This document shows positions 53,886-62,680 of a stretch of 64,000 bases of DNA, piece after piece. The notes under the pieces are model-generated. The model was not told the DNA's origin. It did not search any database and was given only the letters and a program-made list of their open reading frames with translations. This DNA is from Terriglobia bacterium (GTDB lineage Bacteria > Acidobacteriota > Terriglobia > JAJPHL01): the NCBI GenBank assembly GCA_021325275.1, contig JAJPHL010000051.1, positions 1-64,000 of the forward strand, in the 5' to 3' direction. The position numbers and the translations under genes are program-made. The stretch's first letter is position 1, and each line of letters begins with the position of its first letter.

Positions 53886-54527
53886 TTGGCTAAAAGTTCG
53901 GGACCCAAAAACGCCGGCGCAAAAGCGCCGCGCCGCCGCCGTGGTTTTCTTTTCTGGTTCACGCTGCTGCTTCTGGTGCTCGCCGCCGTGGCGTTTCACC
54001 GCGCGATCCTGACGTCGCTCGGCGAGATGCTGGTCGCGCAAGACAAGCTCGAGAAATGCGACGCCGATCTCGTCTTGAGCGGCGAAGACGGCGACGGATT
54101 GCGCACCCGCAAGGCCGTCGACCTTTACAAAGAAGGCTGGGTGAAGAAAGTGGTGCTCTCGGGCGCGCGCGAAACCTTCGGCCACTACGAAACCGACTTC
54201 GCGGCGCCGCTGGCGTTGTCGCTCGGCGTGCCGCCGCGAGATTTGATCGTCATCCCCAGTCGCGCGCGTTCCACGCAGGAAGAAGCGATTGCCGTGCAGC
54301 CGGATTTGCAGCGCGCCGGCATCCACTCGCTGATTCTGGTCACGTCGAACTTCCATTCCAGCCGCGCGCGGCGTTACTTCCGGCGCCTCTACGGCGACCG
54401 CATGAAGATCATCGTGGCGCCGGCCGACAACGAATTCTTCCATCCGGATTCGTGGTGGCAGACGCGCGAGGGAATGAAGTATTTCCTCTGGGAATTTACG
54501 AAATACGTGACGTCCTATTTTTCGTGA
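53886..54527 (+). CDS. YdcF/SanA-like DUF218 membrane-anchored protein
   Basis: 213 residues from TTG 53886 (CGGAG about 7 nt upstream; in-frame ATG not available near the N-terminus). Basic N-terminus (GAKAPRRRRG), then one membrane helix (FLFWFTLLLLVLAAVAFHRAI). The DUF218 core follows: ADLVLSGEDGDGLRTRKAVDLYKEGWVKKVVLSG, RSTQEEAIAVQPDLQRAGIHSLILVTSNFHSSRARRYF. SanA/YdcF-type proteins act at the envelope, some in vancomycin resistance or cell-wall maintenance; the enzymatic activity is not established. Confidence 0.8.
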   Translation: MAKSSGPKNAGAKAPRRRRGFLFWFTLLLLVLAAVAFHRAILTSLGEMLVAQDKLEKCDADLVLSGEDGDGLRTRKAVDLYKEGWVKKVVLSGARETFGHYETDFAAPLALSLGVPPRDLIVIPSRARSTQEEAIAVQPDLQRAGIHSLILVTSNFHSSRARRYFRRLYGDRMKIIVAPADNEFFHPDSWWQTREGMKYFLWEFTKYVTSYFS

Positions 54528-54534
54528 GCCGCTT

Positions 54535-55680
54535 TTAGTTGGGTTTCTTCACCGGCGCGGGCGGCGGGGCGGGCTTGGCCGGTTCCTTGTCATCTTCCGG
54601 AATGTCGAACTTGATCGACGTGTCGGTGGTGAACTTGCGATACATCCGGAACGTGATCTCGTTGTCCATCGACACCGTGCCGTCGCTCAACGTCATCAAC
54701 GCGCGTTGCGGCAGCAGGGCCGTGTAGCCGGAAATGTTCACCCAGTCGTAATCGAGCGTGTCCTGCGCATCCCTGATCGGAAAGTCCTTTTCGATATTCA
54801 CCGCGGCGATACTCAGGCGCAGCACTTGCGCCGTTTCGCGATCGATATACACCATGCCGCGATACGCCGGATACGTATGCCGCTCGTGATTGTAGTCAAG
54901 CTGCCATTGCGAGTATTCCTTGCGCACGTTGTAGCCGTACAGTTCGATCGCGCGGCCGCGGAGCGCCGTCTGGCGCAACCATTCAAACGTGGCGTGCGTC
55001 GCCGGTTCGAAAACGCCTTGCAGCAAGCTGCCGAACTCGCCGGTGCTCATCGCGCCGCCCAGTTCGGTGATCTTCTTTTTGTCGACCATGCCGTTCGACG
55101 AGATCACTTCATAATTCTCGCGGTGTTCGGCGTCAAAGCTGAGTCTGGCATTGACGGTGTCAAGCTTGCTGCGCTGCTCGCGTCCCTGCAAGTTGCCGTA
55201 GCGCTGCGTCACTTGCAGGCAGATGAACGCCGGCAGATCGTGCGTGAAGGAGAGAGCGCGCTCGCGGGCTCGCTCCAGTAATTCCTTCTGACCTTTGTCG
55301 TCGAGCGGCGGAGGAACAGCAACGTAGGCGTCCTGATCGTGCGCCTGCTGTGCTTGCTTTTCAGCCTTCGATCCAATCGCCGGGGCCGCACTGACACCCT
55401 TGTCGTGCTCGGCGGAAGCTTTGCTGACGGCCGCGATCAGCGCGTCGCCCGCGCCGGCTTTGCGGAGTCGCCGCGTGAACGATTCGGTCAGGTGGAAATC
55501 GACGCCGCGTTTCTCCACCATGTCGACGACCGAGTCCTCGCCGATCGCCTTGATGGTGCGACACACGGTTTCCAATTGGTCTTCAGTGAATCGCTGCGAT
55601 TGAGCCGAGAGCAACGTCGCAGCGGATAGACAAACAAGGAGACAAGCCGCTAGGAACAGGCTGGTGATTCTATGTGACAT
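54535..55680 (-). CDS. Hypothetical exported protein
   Basis: 381 residues with a clear signal peptide (FLAACLLVCLSAATLLSAQ). Residues 30-90 are helical (QLETVCRTIKAIGEDSVVDMVEKRG) with an odd Leu/Arg-rich end; residues about 140-350 form a beta-rich domain (FICLQVTQRYGNLQGREQ, YEVISSNGMVDKKKIT, GMVYIDRETAQVLRLSIAAVNIEKDFPI). The C-terminus is Pro/Lys-rich. Similar exported proteins are frequent in Acidobacteriota, without known function. No cleft motif recognised. Confidence 0.7.
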   Translation of the reverse strand: MSHRITSLFLAACLLVCLSAATLLSAQSQRFTEDQLETVCRTIKAIGEDSVVDMVEKRGVDFHLTESFTRRLRKAGAGDALIAAVSKASAEHDKGVSAAPAIGSKAEKQAQQAHDQDAYVAVPPPLDDKGQKELLERARERALSFTHDLPAFICLQVTQRYGNLQGREQRSKLDTVNARLSFDAEHRENYEVISSNGMVDKKKITELGGAMSTGEFGSLLQGVFEPATHATFEWLRQTALRGRAIELYGYNVRKEYSQWQLDYNHERHTYPAYRGMVYIDRETAQVLRLSIAAVNIEKDFPIRDAQDTLDYDWVNISGYTALLPQRALMTLSDGTVSMDNEITFRMYRKFTTDTSIKFDIPEDDKEPAKPAPPPAPVKKPN

Positions 55681-55759
55681 CTTACTTCTATCTTACAACG
55701 GCTCGCCGCGTGACCGGTCCGCATCTTTCCAATGTTTACAAACGTCATATCATTAAGGA

Positions 55760-57511
55760 TTGCGCTTCTTTCGCCAAATTCGTCCGCTGTATCCCTACTT
55801 GCGCCGCTATCGCCGGCCCTTGACATTGGGCCTGCTGGCACTCACCGGCAACAACGGCGTGTGGGTGATTCTGCCGATGATCATGCGCGCGGCCATCGAT
55901 TCGCTTACGGCGTCGCTGAGCCGCGAGCGGATTCTTTTCTACGTCATGCTGATGATGATCACGGCGTCGGTGCGCGCCGTGTTTCAATGGGCCAGCCGTC
56001 ATTACCTGATCGGATGCTCGCGCGATATCGAGTTTGATCTGCGCAACGATTTGTTCCGGCACCTGGCATCGCTGCCGCAGTCGTACTATCAACGCAATCG
56101 CACCGGCGACATCATGGCGCGCGCCACCAACGACATGAGTGCGGTGCGCCAGATGCTCGGGCCGGGCGTTCAGTCGTCGGGCAATACCGTGCTGATCATG
56201 TTGCTGGCGGCCGCCATCATGACGCACCTCGACGGCCGGCTTACGGCGATCGTTCTTCTGCCCGTGCCGCTCGTGTCGTTCTCGGTTCTCTATTTCGGCC
56301 GCCTGATTCACGAGCGCTTCGAGCGAATTCAAGAAATGTTCAGCGACCTCAGCGCCGCGGCGCAGGAAAATCTCGCCGGCGTGCGCGTGGTGAAAGCGTA
56401 CGCGCAAGAAGACGCCGAGATCGAGCGATTCCGCGGGATGAACCTCGACTACTTCGAGCAGAATCGCCGCCTCATCCGCGTGTGGGGCGTCTTTTACCCC
56501 CTGTGCGATCTGCTGATCGGCGTTTCGTTCGTACTGGTGCTATGGATGGGCGGGCGCGAGGTGATCGCCGGACGCATCACGCTGGGCTCTTACGTGGCGT
56601 TCAATACGTACCTGGTGCAACTCGCCTGGCCGATGATCGCGCTCGGATGGGTGGTGAACCTGGCCCAACGCGGCGCGGCGTCCATGGAGCGATTGCAGGA
56701 AATTTTCGACGAACGGCCGGAGATCGCCGAGCCGGAGAATCCCGCAAAGGTCGGCGAAGTGCGCGGCGAAATCGAATTTCGCGCGCTGACCTTCGCTTAC
56801 GCTGGTTCGCCACCGACGTTGCACTCCATCGACCTGAAGATCGCCGCCGGCAAGACGCTCGCCGTCGTTGGGCCCACGGGGTCGGGCAAATCGACGCTCG
56901 TAAATCTGATCCCGCGGATTCACGAAGTGCCCGAAGGCGCGGTGTTCATCGACGGCATCGACCTGCGGCGTTTTCCCCTGGCCACCTTGCGTCACGCCAT
57001 CGGATTTGTCCCGCAGGAAACGTTTCTGTTCTCCGCGACGATCCGCGAGAACATTTGCTTCGGCGCCGACGCCACGCCCAGCGATGCCCAAGTGCGCGAA
57101 GCCGCCGAGATCGCCGGCATCGCCACCGATATCGCGGGCTTCCCCAACGGATACGACACGATCGTCGGCGAGCGCGGCATCACTTTGAGCGGCGGCCAGC
57201 GCCAGCGCACCGCGATCGCGCGCGCGCTGCTGCGGAATCCGCGCATCCTGATTCTCGATGACGCGCTATCCAGCGTCGACACCGAAACCGAGGAGCGCAT
57301 TCTCTCGCGCCTGCGCAGCGTGATGCGCGGACGCACGGCGATCCTGATTTCGCATCGCGTCTCGACGGTGCAATCGGCGGACGAAATCGTTGTGCTCGAG
57401 AGTGGTCGCATCGCCGAGCGCGGAACGCACGCGGACCTCTTGGCGTTGGACGGCTACTACGCCGGATTGCATCGCAAGCAACTTTTGGAAGAAGAATTGT
57501 CGCGACAATGA
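55760..57511 (+). CDS. ABC exporter subunit with degenerate nucleotide site (heterodimer partner 1)
   Basis: 583 residues from TTG 55760; an in-frame stop at 55754-55756 excludes an earlier start, and the AGGA next to it is too close to be a normal SD. Six-helix transmembrane domain (1-310), then NBD: Walker A GPTGSGKSTL, signature LSGGQRQR, Walker B ILILDDALSSVD. The catalytic Glu after the Walker B Asp is replaced by Asp. This pairs with the next gene in the way of TM287/TM288-type heterodimeric exporters. It exports lipids or drugs from the cytoplasm; substrate unknown. Confidence 0.85.
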   Translation: MRFFRQIRPLYPYLRRYRRPLTLGLLALTGNNGVWVILPMIMRAAIDSLTASLSRERILFYVMLMMITASVRAVFQWASRHYLIGCSRDIEFDLRNDLFRHLASLPQSYYQRNRTGDIMARATNDMSAVRQMLGPGVQSSGNTVLIMLLAAAIMTHLDGRLTAIVLLPVPLVSFSVLYFGRLIHERFERIQEMFSDLSAAAQENLAGVRVVKAYAQEDAEIERFRGMNLDYFEQNRRLIRVWGVFYPLCDLLIGVSFVLVLWMGGREVIAGRITLGSYVAFNTYLVQLAWPMIALGWVVNLAQRGAASMERLQEIFDERPEIAEPENPAKVGEVRGEIEFRALTFAYAGSPPTLHSIDLKIAAGKTLAVVGPTGSGKSTLVNLIPRIHEVPEGAVFIDGIDLRRFPLATLRHAIGFVPQETFLFSATIRENICFGADATPSDAQVREAAEIAGIATDIAGFPNGYDTIVGERGITLSGGQRQRTAIARALLRNPRILILDDALSSVDTETEERILSRLRSVMRGRTAILISHRVSTVQSADEIVVLESGRIAERGTHADLLALDGYYAGLHRKQLLEEELSRQ

Positions 57512-57518
57512 GAAGACG

Positions 57519-59357
57519 ATGAGCATGCACGACGAAGAAGTACTCGGAAAACCGTACGACGCGCGACTGATGCGGCGCATCCTTCGCTACCTGCGCCCTT
57601 ATCGGGCGTCGGTGGCGTTGGCCCTGGTGTGCATCGCCATGTTTTCCGTGCTCACTTCGATGGGTCCTTACTACTCGAAGCAAGCGATCGATCGTTACCT
57701 GGGAGGAACGTCCGGGCACGCCGCCGCACACGGCGCGGTGGAACGTGTGCTGGATCGGTTCCTCAGCAGCGATCCCGTCACCGGCGTCGGACAGTTGGCG
57801 CTGCTCTACTTGCTAACGCTGATTGCCGAGTTCGCCGTGGAATACGCGCAAACCTACTTGCTCCAGCTCGTGGGACAAAGACTGATGTACGACCTGCGCA
57901 TGGAGATTTTTTCGCATCTTCAGCGGCTGCATCTTGCGTATTTCGACCGCAATCCCGTGGGGCGTCTCGTCACGCGCGTCACCACCGATGTGAACGTGTT
58001 GAACGAGACATTCACCCAAGGCGTGGTGACGATTTTCGGCGACGTGCTCACGCTGGCGTTCATCGTGCTCGTGATGGTGCGCATGAACGCGCCGCTGGCC
58101 GTGGCGGCGTTCGCCGTGATGCCGGGGATTTTGCTGGTGACGAAATGGTTCCGTGGACGCGTGCGCGACAGTTTCCGGCGCATCCGTCTGGCGGTCGCGC
58201 GGATCAATTCGTATTTGCAGGAACACATCACCGGCATGACGGTGTTGCAGCTTTTCAACCGCGAGGCGCGCAGCCAGGAAGAGTTTTCGCGCATCAACGA
58301 CACGCATCGCCGCGCCTACAAGGACGCGATTTTCGCCCACGCCCTCTTCTACCCGGCGGTGGAATTGCTGAGCGCCGCGGCCATCGCGTTAATCCTGTGG
58401 TACGGCGGATTGCGCGCGTACTCGGGCGCCGTGACGTTCGGCGTAGTCGTGGCGTTCATTCAATACGCGCAGCGATTCTACCGCCCGATCATGGATTTGA
58501 GCGAAAAGTACAATGTACTGCAAGAAGCGATGGCCAGCGCCGAGCGCATCTTCACGCTACTCGATACGCCGGAGGAAATTACTTCGCCCGCCGCGCCCGA
58601 GCTCGCACCCAATCCGCGGGGCCGCATCGAATTCCGCAACGTCTGGTTTGCGTATCAGAAAGCCACCGGCGCCGAACCGGAATGGGTTTTGCGCGACGTG
58701 AGTTTCACCATCGAACCGGGACAAACGATCGCAGTGGTCGGTCACACCGGTGCGGGTAAAACAACGTTGATCAGTTTGCTGCTGCGTTTCTACGACGTCA
58801 CGCGCGGCGAAATCCTGGTGGACGGTGTCGATATTCGTCAGATGAACTTGACGGCGCTGCGCCACTACTTCGGCGTGGTCCTGCAAGATCCCTTTCTGTT
58901 CACGGGAACGGTGGAGACCAACATTCGCCTGGGAAGCGCGCACGTGACCCGGGAAATGATGGAAGAAGCCGCCGAGGAAGTGAATGTGTCGAGTTTCGTG
59001 TTCGCGATGCCCAAAGGATTTTCCACGCCCGTGCGCGAGCGCGGCGCGACGCTCTCGGTGGGCCAGAAGCAACTGATCAGCTTTGCGCGCGCGCTGGCGC
59101 ATCGGCCGCGCGTGCTGATCCTCGACGAAGCCACGTCGTCGGTGGACACGGCGACGGAACACAAAGTTCGCGAGGCGCTGGAAACAATGGTCACGGGACG
59201 CACGTCGCTGGTGATCGCGCATCGCCTCTCGACGATCCAACGAGCCGACCGCATCCTAGTTTTTCACAAGGGACAATTGCGCGAGTCCGGCGACCATCAA
59301 ACGTTACTGTCGCACAAAGGAATTTACTGGAAGCTGTATCAGTTGCAGTTTCAGTAG
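57519..59357 (+). CDS. ABC exporter subunit with canonical catalytic Glu (heterodimer partner 2)
   Basis: 612 residues from ATG 57519 (a second ATG at 57525). TM region about 25-335, with a 20-residue extra loop after TM1 (LGGTSGHAAAHGAVERVLDRF). NBD: Walker A GHTGAGKTTL, signature LSVGQKQ (variant of LSGGQ), Walker B VLILDEATSSVD with the Glu base. Its variant signature faces the degenerate Walker B of partner 1, so both defects fall in one composite site, as in known asymmetric exporters. The genes are 7 bp apart. Confidence 0.9.
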   Translation: MSMHDEEVLGKPYDARLMRRILRYLRPYRASVALALVCIAMFSVLTSMGPYYSKQAIDRYLGGTSGHAAAHGAVERVLDRFLSSDPVTGVGQLALLYLLTLIAEFAVEYAQTYLLQLVGQRLMYDLRMEIFSHLQRLHLAYFDRNPVGRLVTRVTTDVNVLNETFTQGVVTIFGDVLTLAFIVLVMVRMNAPLAVAAFAVMPGILLVTKWFRGRVRDSFRRIRLAVARINSYLQEHITGMTVLQLFNREARSQEEFSRINDTHRRAYKDAIFAHALFYPAVELLSAAAIALILWYGGLRAYSGAVTFGVVVAFIQYAQRFYRPIMDLSEKYNVLQEAMASAERIFTLLDTPEEITSPAAPELAPNPRGRIEFRNVWFAYQKATGAEPEWVLRDVSFTIEPGQTIAVVGHTGAGKTTLISLLLRFYDVTRGEILVDGVDIRQMNLTALRHYFGVVLQDPFLFTGTVETNIRLGSAHVTREMMEEAAEEVNVSSFVFAMPKGFSTPVRERGATLSVGQKQLISFARALAHRPRVLILDEATSSVDTATEHKVREALETMVTGRTSLVIAHRLSTIQRADRILVFHKGQLRESGDHQTLLSHKGIYWKLYQLQFQ

Positions 59358-59366
59358 CGCGGCTCC

Positions 59367-59759
59367 TCAATGCGAGCGCCTCCCTGACTTCACTTCCGTC
59401 AGGCGCGGGCGTGGTTTCGGTTTTACGGACACCGCCGGCGCGTCGACGAGCGATTCTTCCAGCCAATTCATGTATGGATCGGCGCCTTCGACAATCGGCA
59501 GGCAAAGAATTTCCGGGACCTTGTAGGAATGCACGCTCTCGATGGCCTTGCGCAGCGCGTCGAATCGCGGCCGCGAACTTTTGATGACCAACAGAATCTC
59601 TTCATCGTTGTGCACACCGCCGTCCCAGCGATAGTAGGAACGGATTCCCGGCAAGACGTTGACGCAGGCGGCGAGGCGTTTGTCGACGAGAACGGTGGCG
59701 ATTTTTCGCGCTTCTTTCACCCCGGATGTGGTCACCAGAACCACTACTTTGTCAGTCAT
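59367..59759 (-). CDS. cutA: CutA1-type divalent-ion-tolerance protein
   Basis: 130 residues. The trimeric CutA fold is recognisable: VLVTTSGVKEARKIATVLVDKRLAACVNVLPGIRSYYRWDGGVHNDEE and VHSYKVPEILCLPIVEGADPYMNWLEESL. CutA1 is a small stable trimer linked to copper tolerance in E. coli, with an uncertain mechanism. The basic Pro-rich tail (KPKPRPRLTEVKSGRRSH) extends the usual length by about 20. It is divergent from the phosphohexomutase gene. Confidence 0.92.
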   Translation of the reverse strand: MTDKVVVLVTTSGVKEARKIATVLVDKRLAACVNVLPGIRSYYRWDGGVHNDEEILLVIKSSRPRFDALRKAIESVHSYKVPEILCLPIVEGADPYMNWLEESLVDAPAVSVKPKPRPRLTEVKSGRRSH

Positions 59760-59800
59760 GCCTTGATGCTAACACGCCTGTTGTAATAAGAATGTTCACT

Positions 59801-61192
59801 ATGGCATTGATCCGCTTCGGAACCTCAGGCTGGCGCGCCCTGATCGCCGACGAATTTACGTACGCGAATGTGCGCCGCGCTGTAACGGGTATCAGCCGCT
59901 ATGTGGTATCTCTTCAAGAAACACCGTCGGTCATTATTGGGTACGATCCGCGATTCCTCGGGCCAACTTTCGCGCGCATCGCCGCGGAAATCGCGGCGTC
60001 GCACGGCATTCACGTGCTGTTGTGCGGCGAGCCCGCGCCGACGCCCGCGATCTCCTACGCAATCCGTAGCCGGAAAACGCAAGGCGGAATCAACTTCACC
60101 GCGTCGCACAATCCTCCCGAGTACAGCGGTATCAAATACTCAACGCCCGACGGCGCGCCCGCCTTGCCGGAGGCAACACACAAAATCGAAAGACTCATCG
60201 ACGAAGGCGACTCCGCCGGCGCAGCGAAGCCCGGTACGATTGAAAAAGTCGACATCCGCGGAGAATACCTGGCGGAACTCAGCCGACACATCGACTTCGC
60301 GGCGATTCGCGCGTCGGGCAAGCGATTTGTCTTCGATCCGCTGTACGGTGCGGCGCGAGGCTATCTCGACGCCGTGCTGCGCCGGCACGATATCGCTGTC
60401 ACGACAATTCACGATCGCCACGATCCCATGTTCGGCGGACACGCGCCCGAGCCCGACGACGAAAATATCGCCGAGCTGCAAACGGCGGTTCTGGAATCGG
60501 GCGCGGCGCTGGGACTGGCAACGGATGGCGACGCCGATCGCTTCGGCATCGTCGATGCGAACGGCCATTTCATGCAGCCGAACTACATTATCGCGCTGCT
60601 GTTTGATTACCTCATGGAGTCGCGCGGATGGCGCGACGCGGGCGTGTGCAAGAGCGTGGCGACCACCAACTTGATCAACGCGCTGGCCGCGCATTGGAAA
60701 GTCCCGCTCTACGAAACGCCCGTGGGATTCAAGTATGTCGGCGAGCTGATCGACCAAGACAAAGTGGTGATCGGCGGCGAAGAAAGCGCGGGCCTGAGCA
60801 TCCGGCATCATCTGCCGGAAAAAGACGGCGTCCTGGCGTGTCTCTTGTGCGCGGAAATGACGGCTGTGCGGAAAGCGCCGCTAAGCGTGCAACTGTCACG
60901 GCTATTCGAAAAGGTCGGCGCGTTTTATCCTACGCGCTTGAATCTGCGCCTGACCGAGGAAATCAAGGCGCGCTTCGTCGAACGGTTGAAACGCGATCCC
61001 GCGGAGTTCGCGGGACGAAAAGTGAAGGAATGCGTGCGCACCGATGGATTGAAGCTGGTTCTCGACGACGGCAGTTGGGTGCTATTCCGATTGTCGGGAA
61101 CCGAACCTGTGGTTCGAATTTACGCCGAGGCGCGCGTGGAAGCGGAGTTGCCGTTGCTGGTCGAACAAGGGAAAAAATTCGCGGTTGATTAA
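59801..61192 (+). CDS. Phosphoglucomutase/phosphomannomutase-type phosphohexomutase
   Basis: 463 residues from ATG 59801; ATG 59792 would add three residues and neither has a clear SD. Alpha-D-phosphohexomutase: the catalytic serine is in NFTASHNPPEYSG, metal-binding DGDADR at about 245 and the sugar-binding GEESAG later, plus the C-terminal RLSGTEP phosphate loop. It converts sugar-1-P to sugar-6-P (glucose or mannose). The substrate cannot be told apart. Divergent from cutA. Confidence 0.9.
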   Translation: MALIRFGTSGWRALIADEFTYANVRRAVTGISRYVVSLQETPSVIIGYDPRFLGPTFARIAAEIAASHGIHVLLCGEPAPTPAISYAIRSRKTQGGINFTASHNPPEYSGIKYSTPDGAPALPEATHKIERLIDEGDSAGAAKPGTIEKVDIRGEYLAELSRHIDFAAIRASGKRFVFDPLYGAARGYLDAVLRRHDIAVTTIHDRHDPMFGGHAPEPDDENIAELQTAVLESGAALGLATDGDADRFGIVDANGHFMQPNYIIALLFDYLMESRGWRDAGVCKSVATTNLINALAAHWKVPLYETPVGFKYVGELIDQDKVVIGGEESAGLSIRHHLPEKDGVLACLLCAEMTAVRKAPLSVQLSRLFEKVGAFYPTRLNLRLTEEIKARFVERLKRDPAEFAGRKVKECVRTDGLKLVLDDGSWVLFRLSGTEPVVRIYAEARVEAELPLLVEQGKKFAVD

Positions 61193-61270
61193 CCACAAAG
61201 ACACGAAGAACACAAAGAAAACCGAGTTGACGCTCCAAGGTTTTCTTTGGTCCTTTGTGTCTTTGTGTTC
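61191..61270. repeat. Inverted repeat with tandem CACAAAG-type arms
   Basis: Left arm 61191-61223 and right arm 61239-61270 are near-inverted copies; each has several AAC/CACAAAG units. It sits between the mutase and a minus-strand gene and could stop transcription in both directions. Same design as 10704-10776 and 52886-52951. Confidence 0.75.
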
Positions 61271-61276
61271 ATTTTC

Positions 61277-61612
61277 CTAACGGCGCCAGTGACCGCCATA
61301 ATACGCGCGGCCATAGTAGCGCGGACCCACCCAGCGCGCTCCCACATATGGCGGACGCGCCCAGTATCCGGCACGCCAAACGTATCGGCCGCCGTAAGGA
61401 TAGTAGTAGCCGGGCACCCAACTGAATCCAACTCCGGGAGCCGGATACGCCGCGTAATACGCCGCAGGCGGAACCACGGGCGGCGCCGCGTAACCATACA
61501 CCGGTCCAGGGACGCCAATTCCGATTCCCACCGACACGCGTTGCGCGCTCAGCGCTCCGCACCCGAGAAGAATGACGCTCAAAGCCAGCGTGCTAAGGAT
61601 TTTGGCTCTCAT
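61277..61612 (-). CDS. Small exported Tyr/Gly/Pro-rich protein
   Basis: 111 residues from ATG 61612, which has an excellent AGGAGGT upstream. Signal peptide with a Cys at the cleavage region (ILSTLALSVILLGCGALSA), so a lipoprotein is possible. The mature part is extremely rich in Tyr, Gly, Pro, Arg and Trp (GYYYPYGGRYVWRAGYWARPPY). Such proteins are probably surface-exposed or outer-membrane attached; function unknown. Confidence 0.75.
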   Translation of the reverse strand: MRAKILSTLALSVILLGCGALSAQRVSVGIGIGVPGPVYGYAAPPVVPPAAYYAAYPAPGVGFSWVPGYYYPYGGRYVWRAGYWARPPYVGARWVGPRYYGRAYYGGHWRR

Positions 61613-61717
61613 ACCGCACCTCCTGTTGTGGGAGACGAAGCACGCCCAGTACTGGGTTACAAGATTCTCGGGGCCTAGTCCGCTCACCGGCGATGAGTGC
61701 CCGTTCACCGTCCGTCA

Positions 61718-61763
61718 TTTTTGCCTCTTGCCTTTTGCCTTTTGATTCTTGATTTTTGATTTC
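61718..61763. repeat. Short TTTTGCC/TTTTGATT array
   Basis: Tandem heptamer-like units (TTGCC, CTTTTGCCT, TGATTCTTGATTTT) match the array at 45547-45617. Located in the gap upstream of the FtsB-like gene. Confidence 0.6.
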
Positions 61764-61867
61764 GATGTCTTTTCTATTGACGCCACTGGTACCTTTCCTC
61801 CAGGGAACGTTCCTTTTGGCGACACACTTGCGCTACATTCGAAACTAGCGCCAAAGGGAGAATCGCC

Positions 61868-62200
61868 ATTCGTCTCAAGATCGTTGTACCGAAGCCGACC
61901 ATCGGATCGCTCGTTCGCATCGCCGCGGTGGCGGTGGGCGGCGTGCTCCTCTCGGCGATGGCGCATCGCGCCCTGGGACCCAACGGGTATCAAGCCTACC
62001 GCCAGCGTGAAGCGCAGAAGCATCAACTGGAGCTGGATATTCGCCAGTTGACGATTCGCAACATCGAGTTGAACGGCGACGTACAAAAACTTTCGAGCTA
62101 CGACAACAAAACGATTGAAGGTGTCGCCCGCCAGGATTTGAAACTCGCCAAGCCCGGCGAAGTGATCTACGTTCTCCCGCCGGAAACGCCAAAGAAGTGA
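61868..62200 (+). CDS. FtsB/DivIC-like septum formation protein, probable ATT start
   Basis: 110 residues from ATT 61868, or 90 from GTG 61928. No ATG, GTG or TTG exists in this frame between the stop at 61778-61780 and GTG 61928. An AGGGAGA sequence sits 7 nt before ATT and none before the GTG. The longer protein starts with a basic cytoplasmic end and a TM helix (SLVRIAAVAVGGVLLSAMAH), followed by a coiled coil (EAQKHQLELDIRQLTIRNIELNGDVQKLSSYDNKTIEGVARQDLKL), the FtsB/DivIC pattern. Role: part of the FtsBLQ divisome complex. ATT starts are rare (known in infC). Confidence 0.65.
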   Translation: MRLKIVVPKPTIGSLVRIAAVAVGGVLLSAMAHRALGPNGYQAYRQREAQKHQLELDIRQLTIRNIELNGDVQKLSSYDNKTIEGVARQDLKLAKPGEVIYVLPPETPKK

Positions 62201-62676
62201 CCCCAGCACCCGATCCGCGGTTCATGCAGCGCGCTATCGATCTGTCTGTCGCCAACGTGCGCTCCGGACGCGGCGGACCCTTTGGCGCCGTCATCGTGAA
62301 GCGCGGAAGAATTGTGGCCGAGGGTGCGAATCGCGTTACGTCGACCAACGATCCTTCGGCGCACGCGGAAATCGTGGCGATCCGAAGGGCCTGCAAGAAG
62401 CTCGGCCACTTCGAACTGGAGGATTGCGAGATCTACTCGAGCTGCGAGCCGTGCCCGATGTGCCTGGGCGCCATTTACTGGGCGCGTCCCGCACGCCTGT
62501 ACTTCGGCAACACGCAGCGCGACGCGGCACGCATTGGCTTCGACGACTCCTTCATCTATCGCGAAATCCGCACGCCCTTCCAGCGCCGCCGCATTCCCAT
62601 GCGGGCCTTTATGCGCACCGAAGCGCTGGCGGCATTCCGGGCGTGGGAGAAAAAGCAGGATAAAATCGCATACTAG
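62197..62676 (+). CDS. Nucleoside/guanine deaminase (CDA fold)
   Basis: 159 residues from GTG 62197, overlapping the previous stop. The zinc site is HAE plus PCPMC (DPSAHAEIVAIRRA; SSCEPCPMCLGAIYW). It resembles GuaD-type guanine deaminase (guanine to xanthine), shorter and without the tRNA-binding tail of TadA. The next gene is a xanthine-dehydrogenase-family large subunit, so guanine degradation via xanthine is a coherent inference. Substrate remains to be tested. Confidence 0.85.
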   Translation: MTPAPDPRFMQRAIDLSVANVRSGRGGPFGAVIVKRGRIVAEGANRVTSTNDPSAHAEIVAIRRACKKLGHFELEDCEIYSSCEPCPMCLGAIYWARPARLYFGNTQRDAARIGFDDSFIYREIRTPFQRRRIPMRAFMRTEALAAFRAWEKKQDKIAY

Positions 62677-62680
62677 TTCT

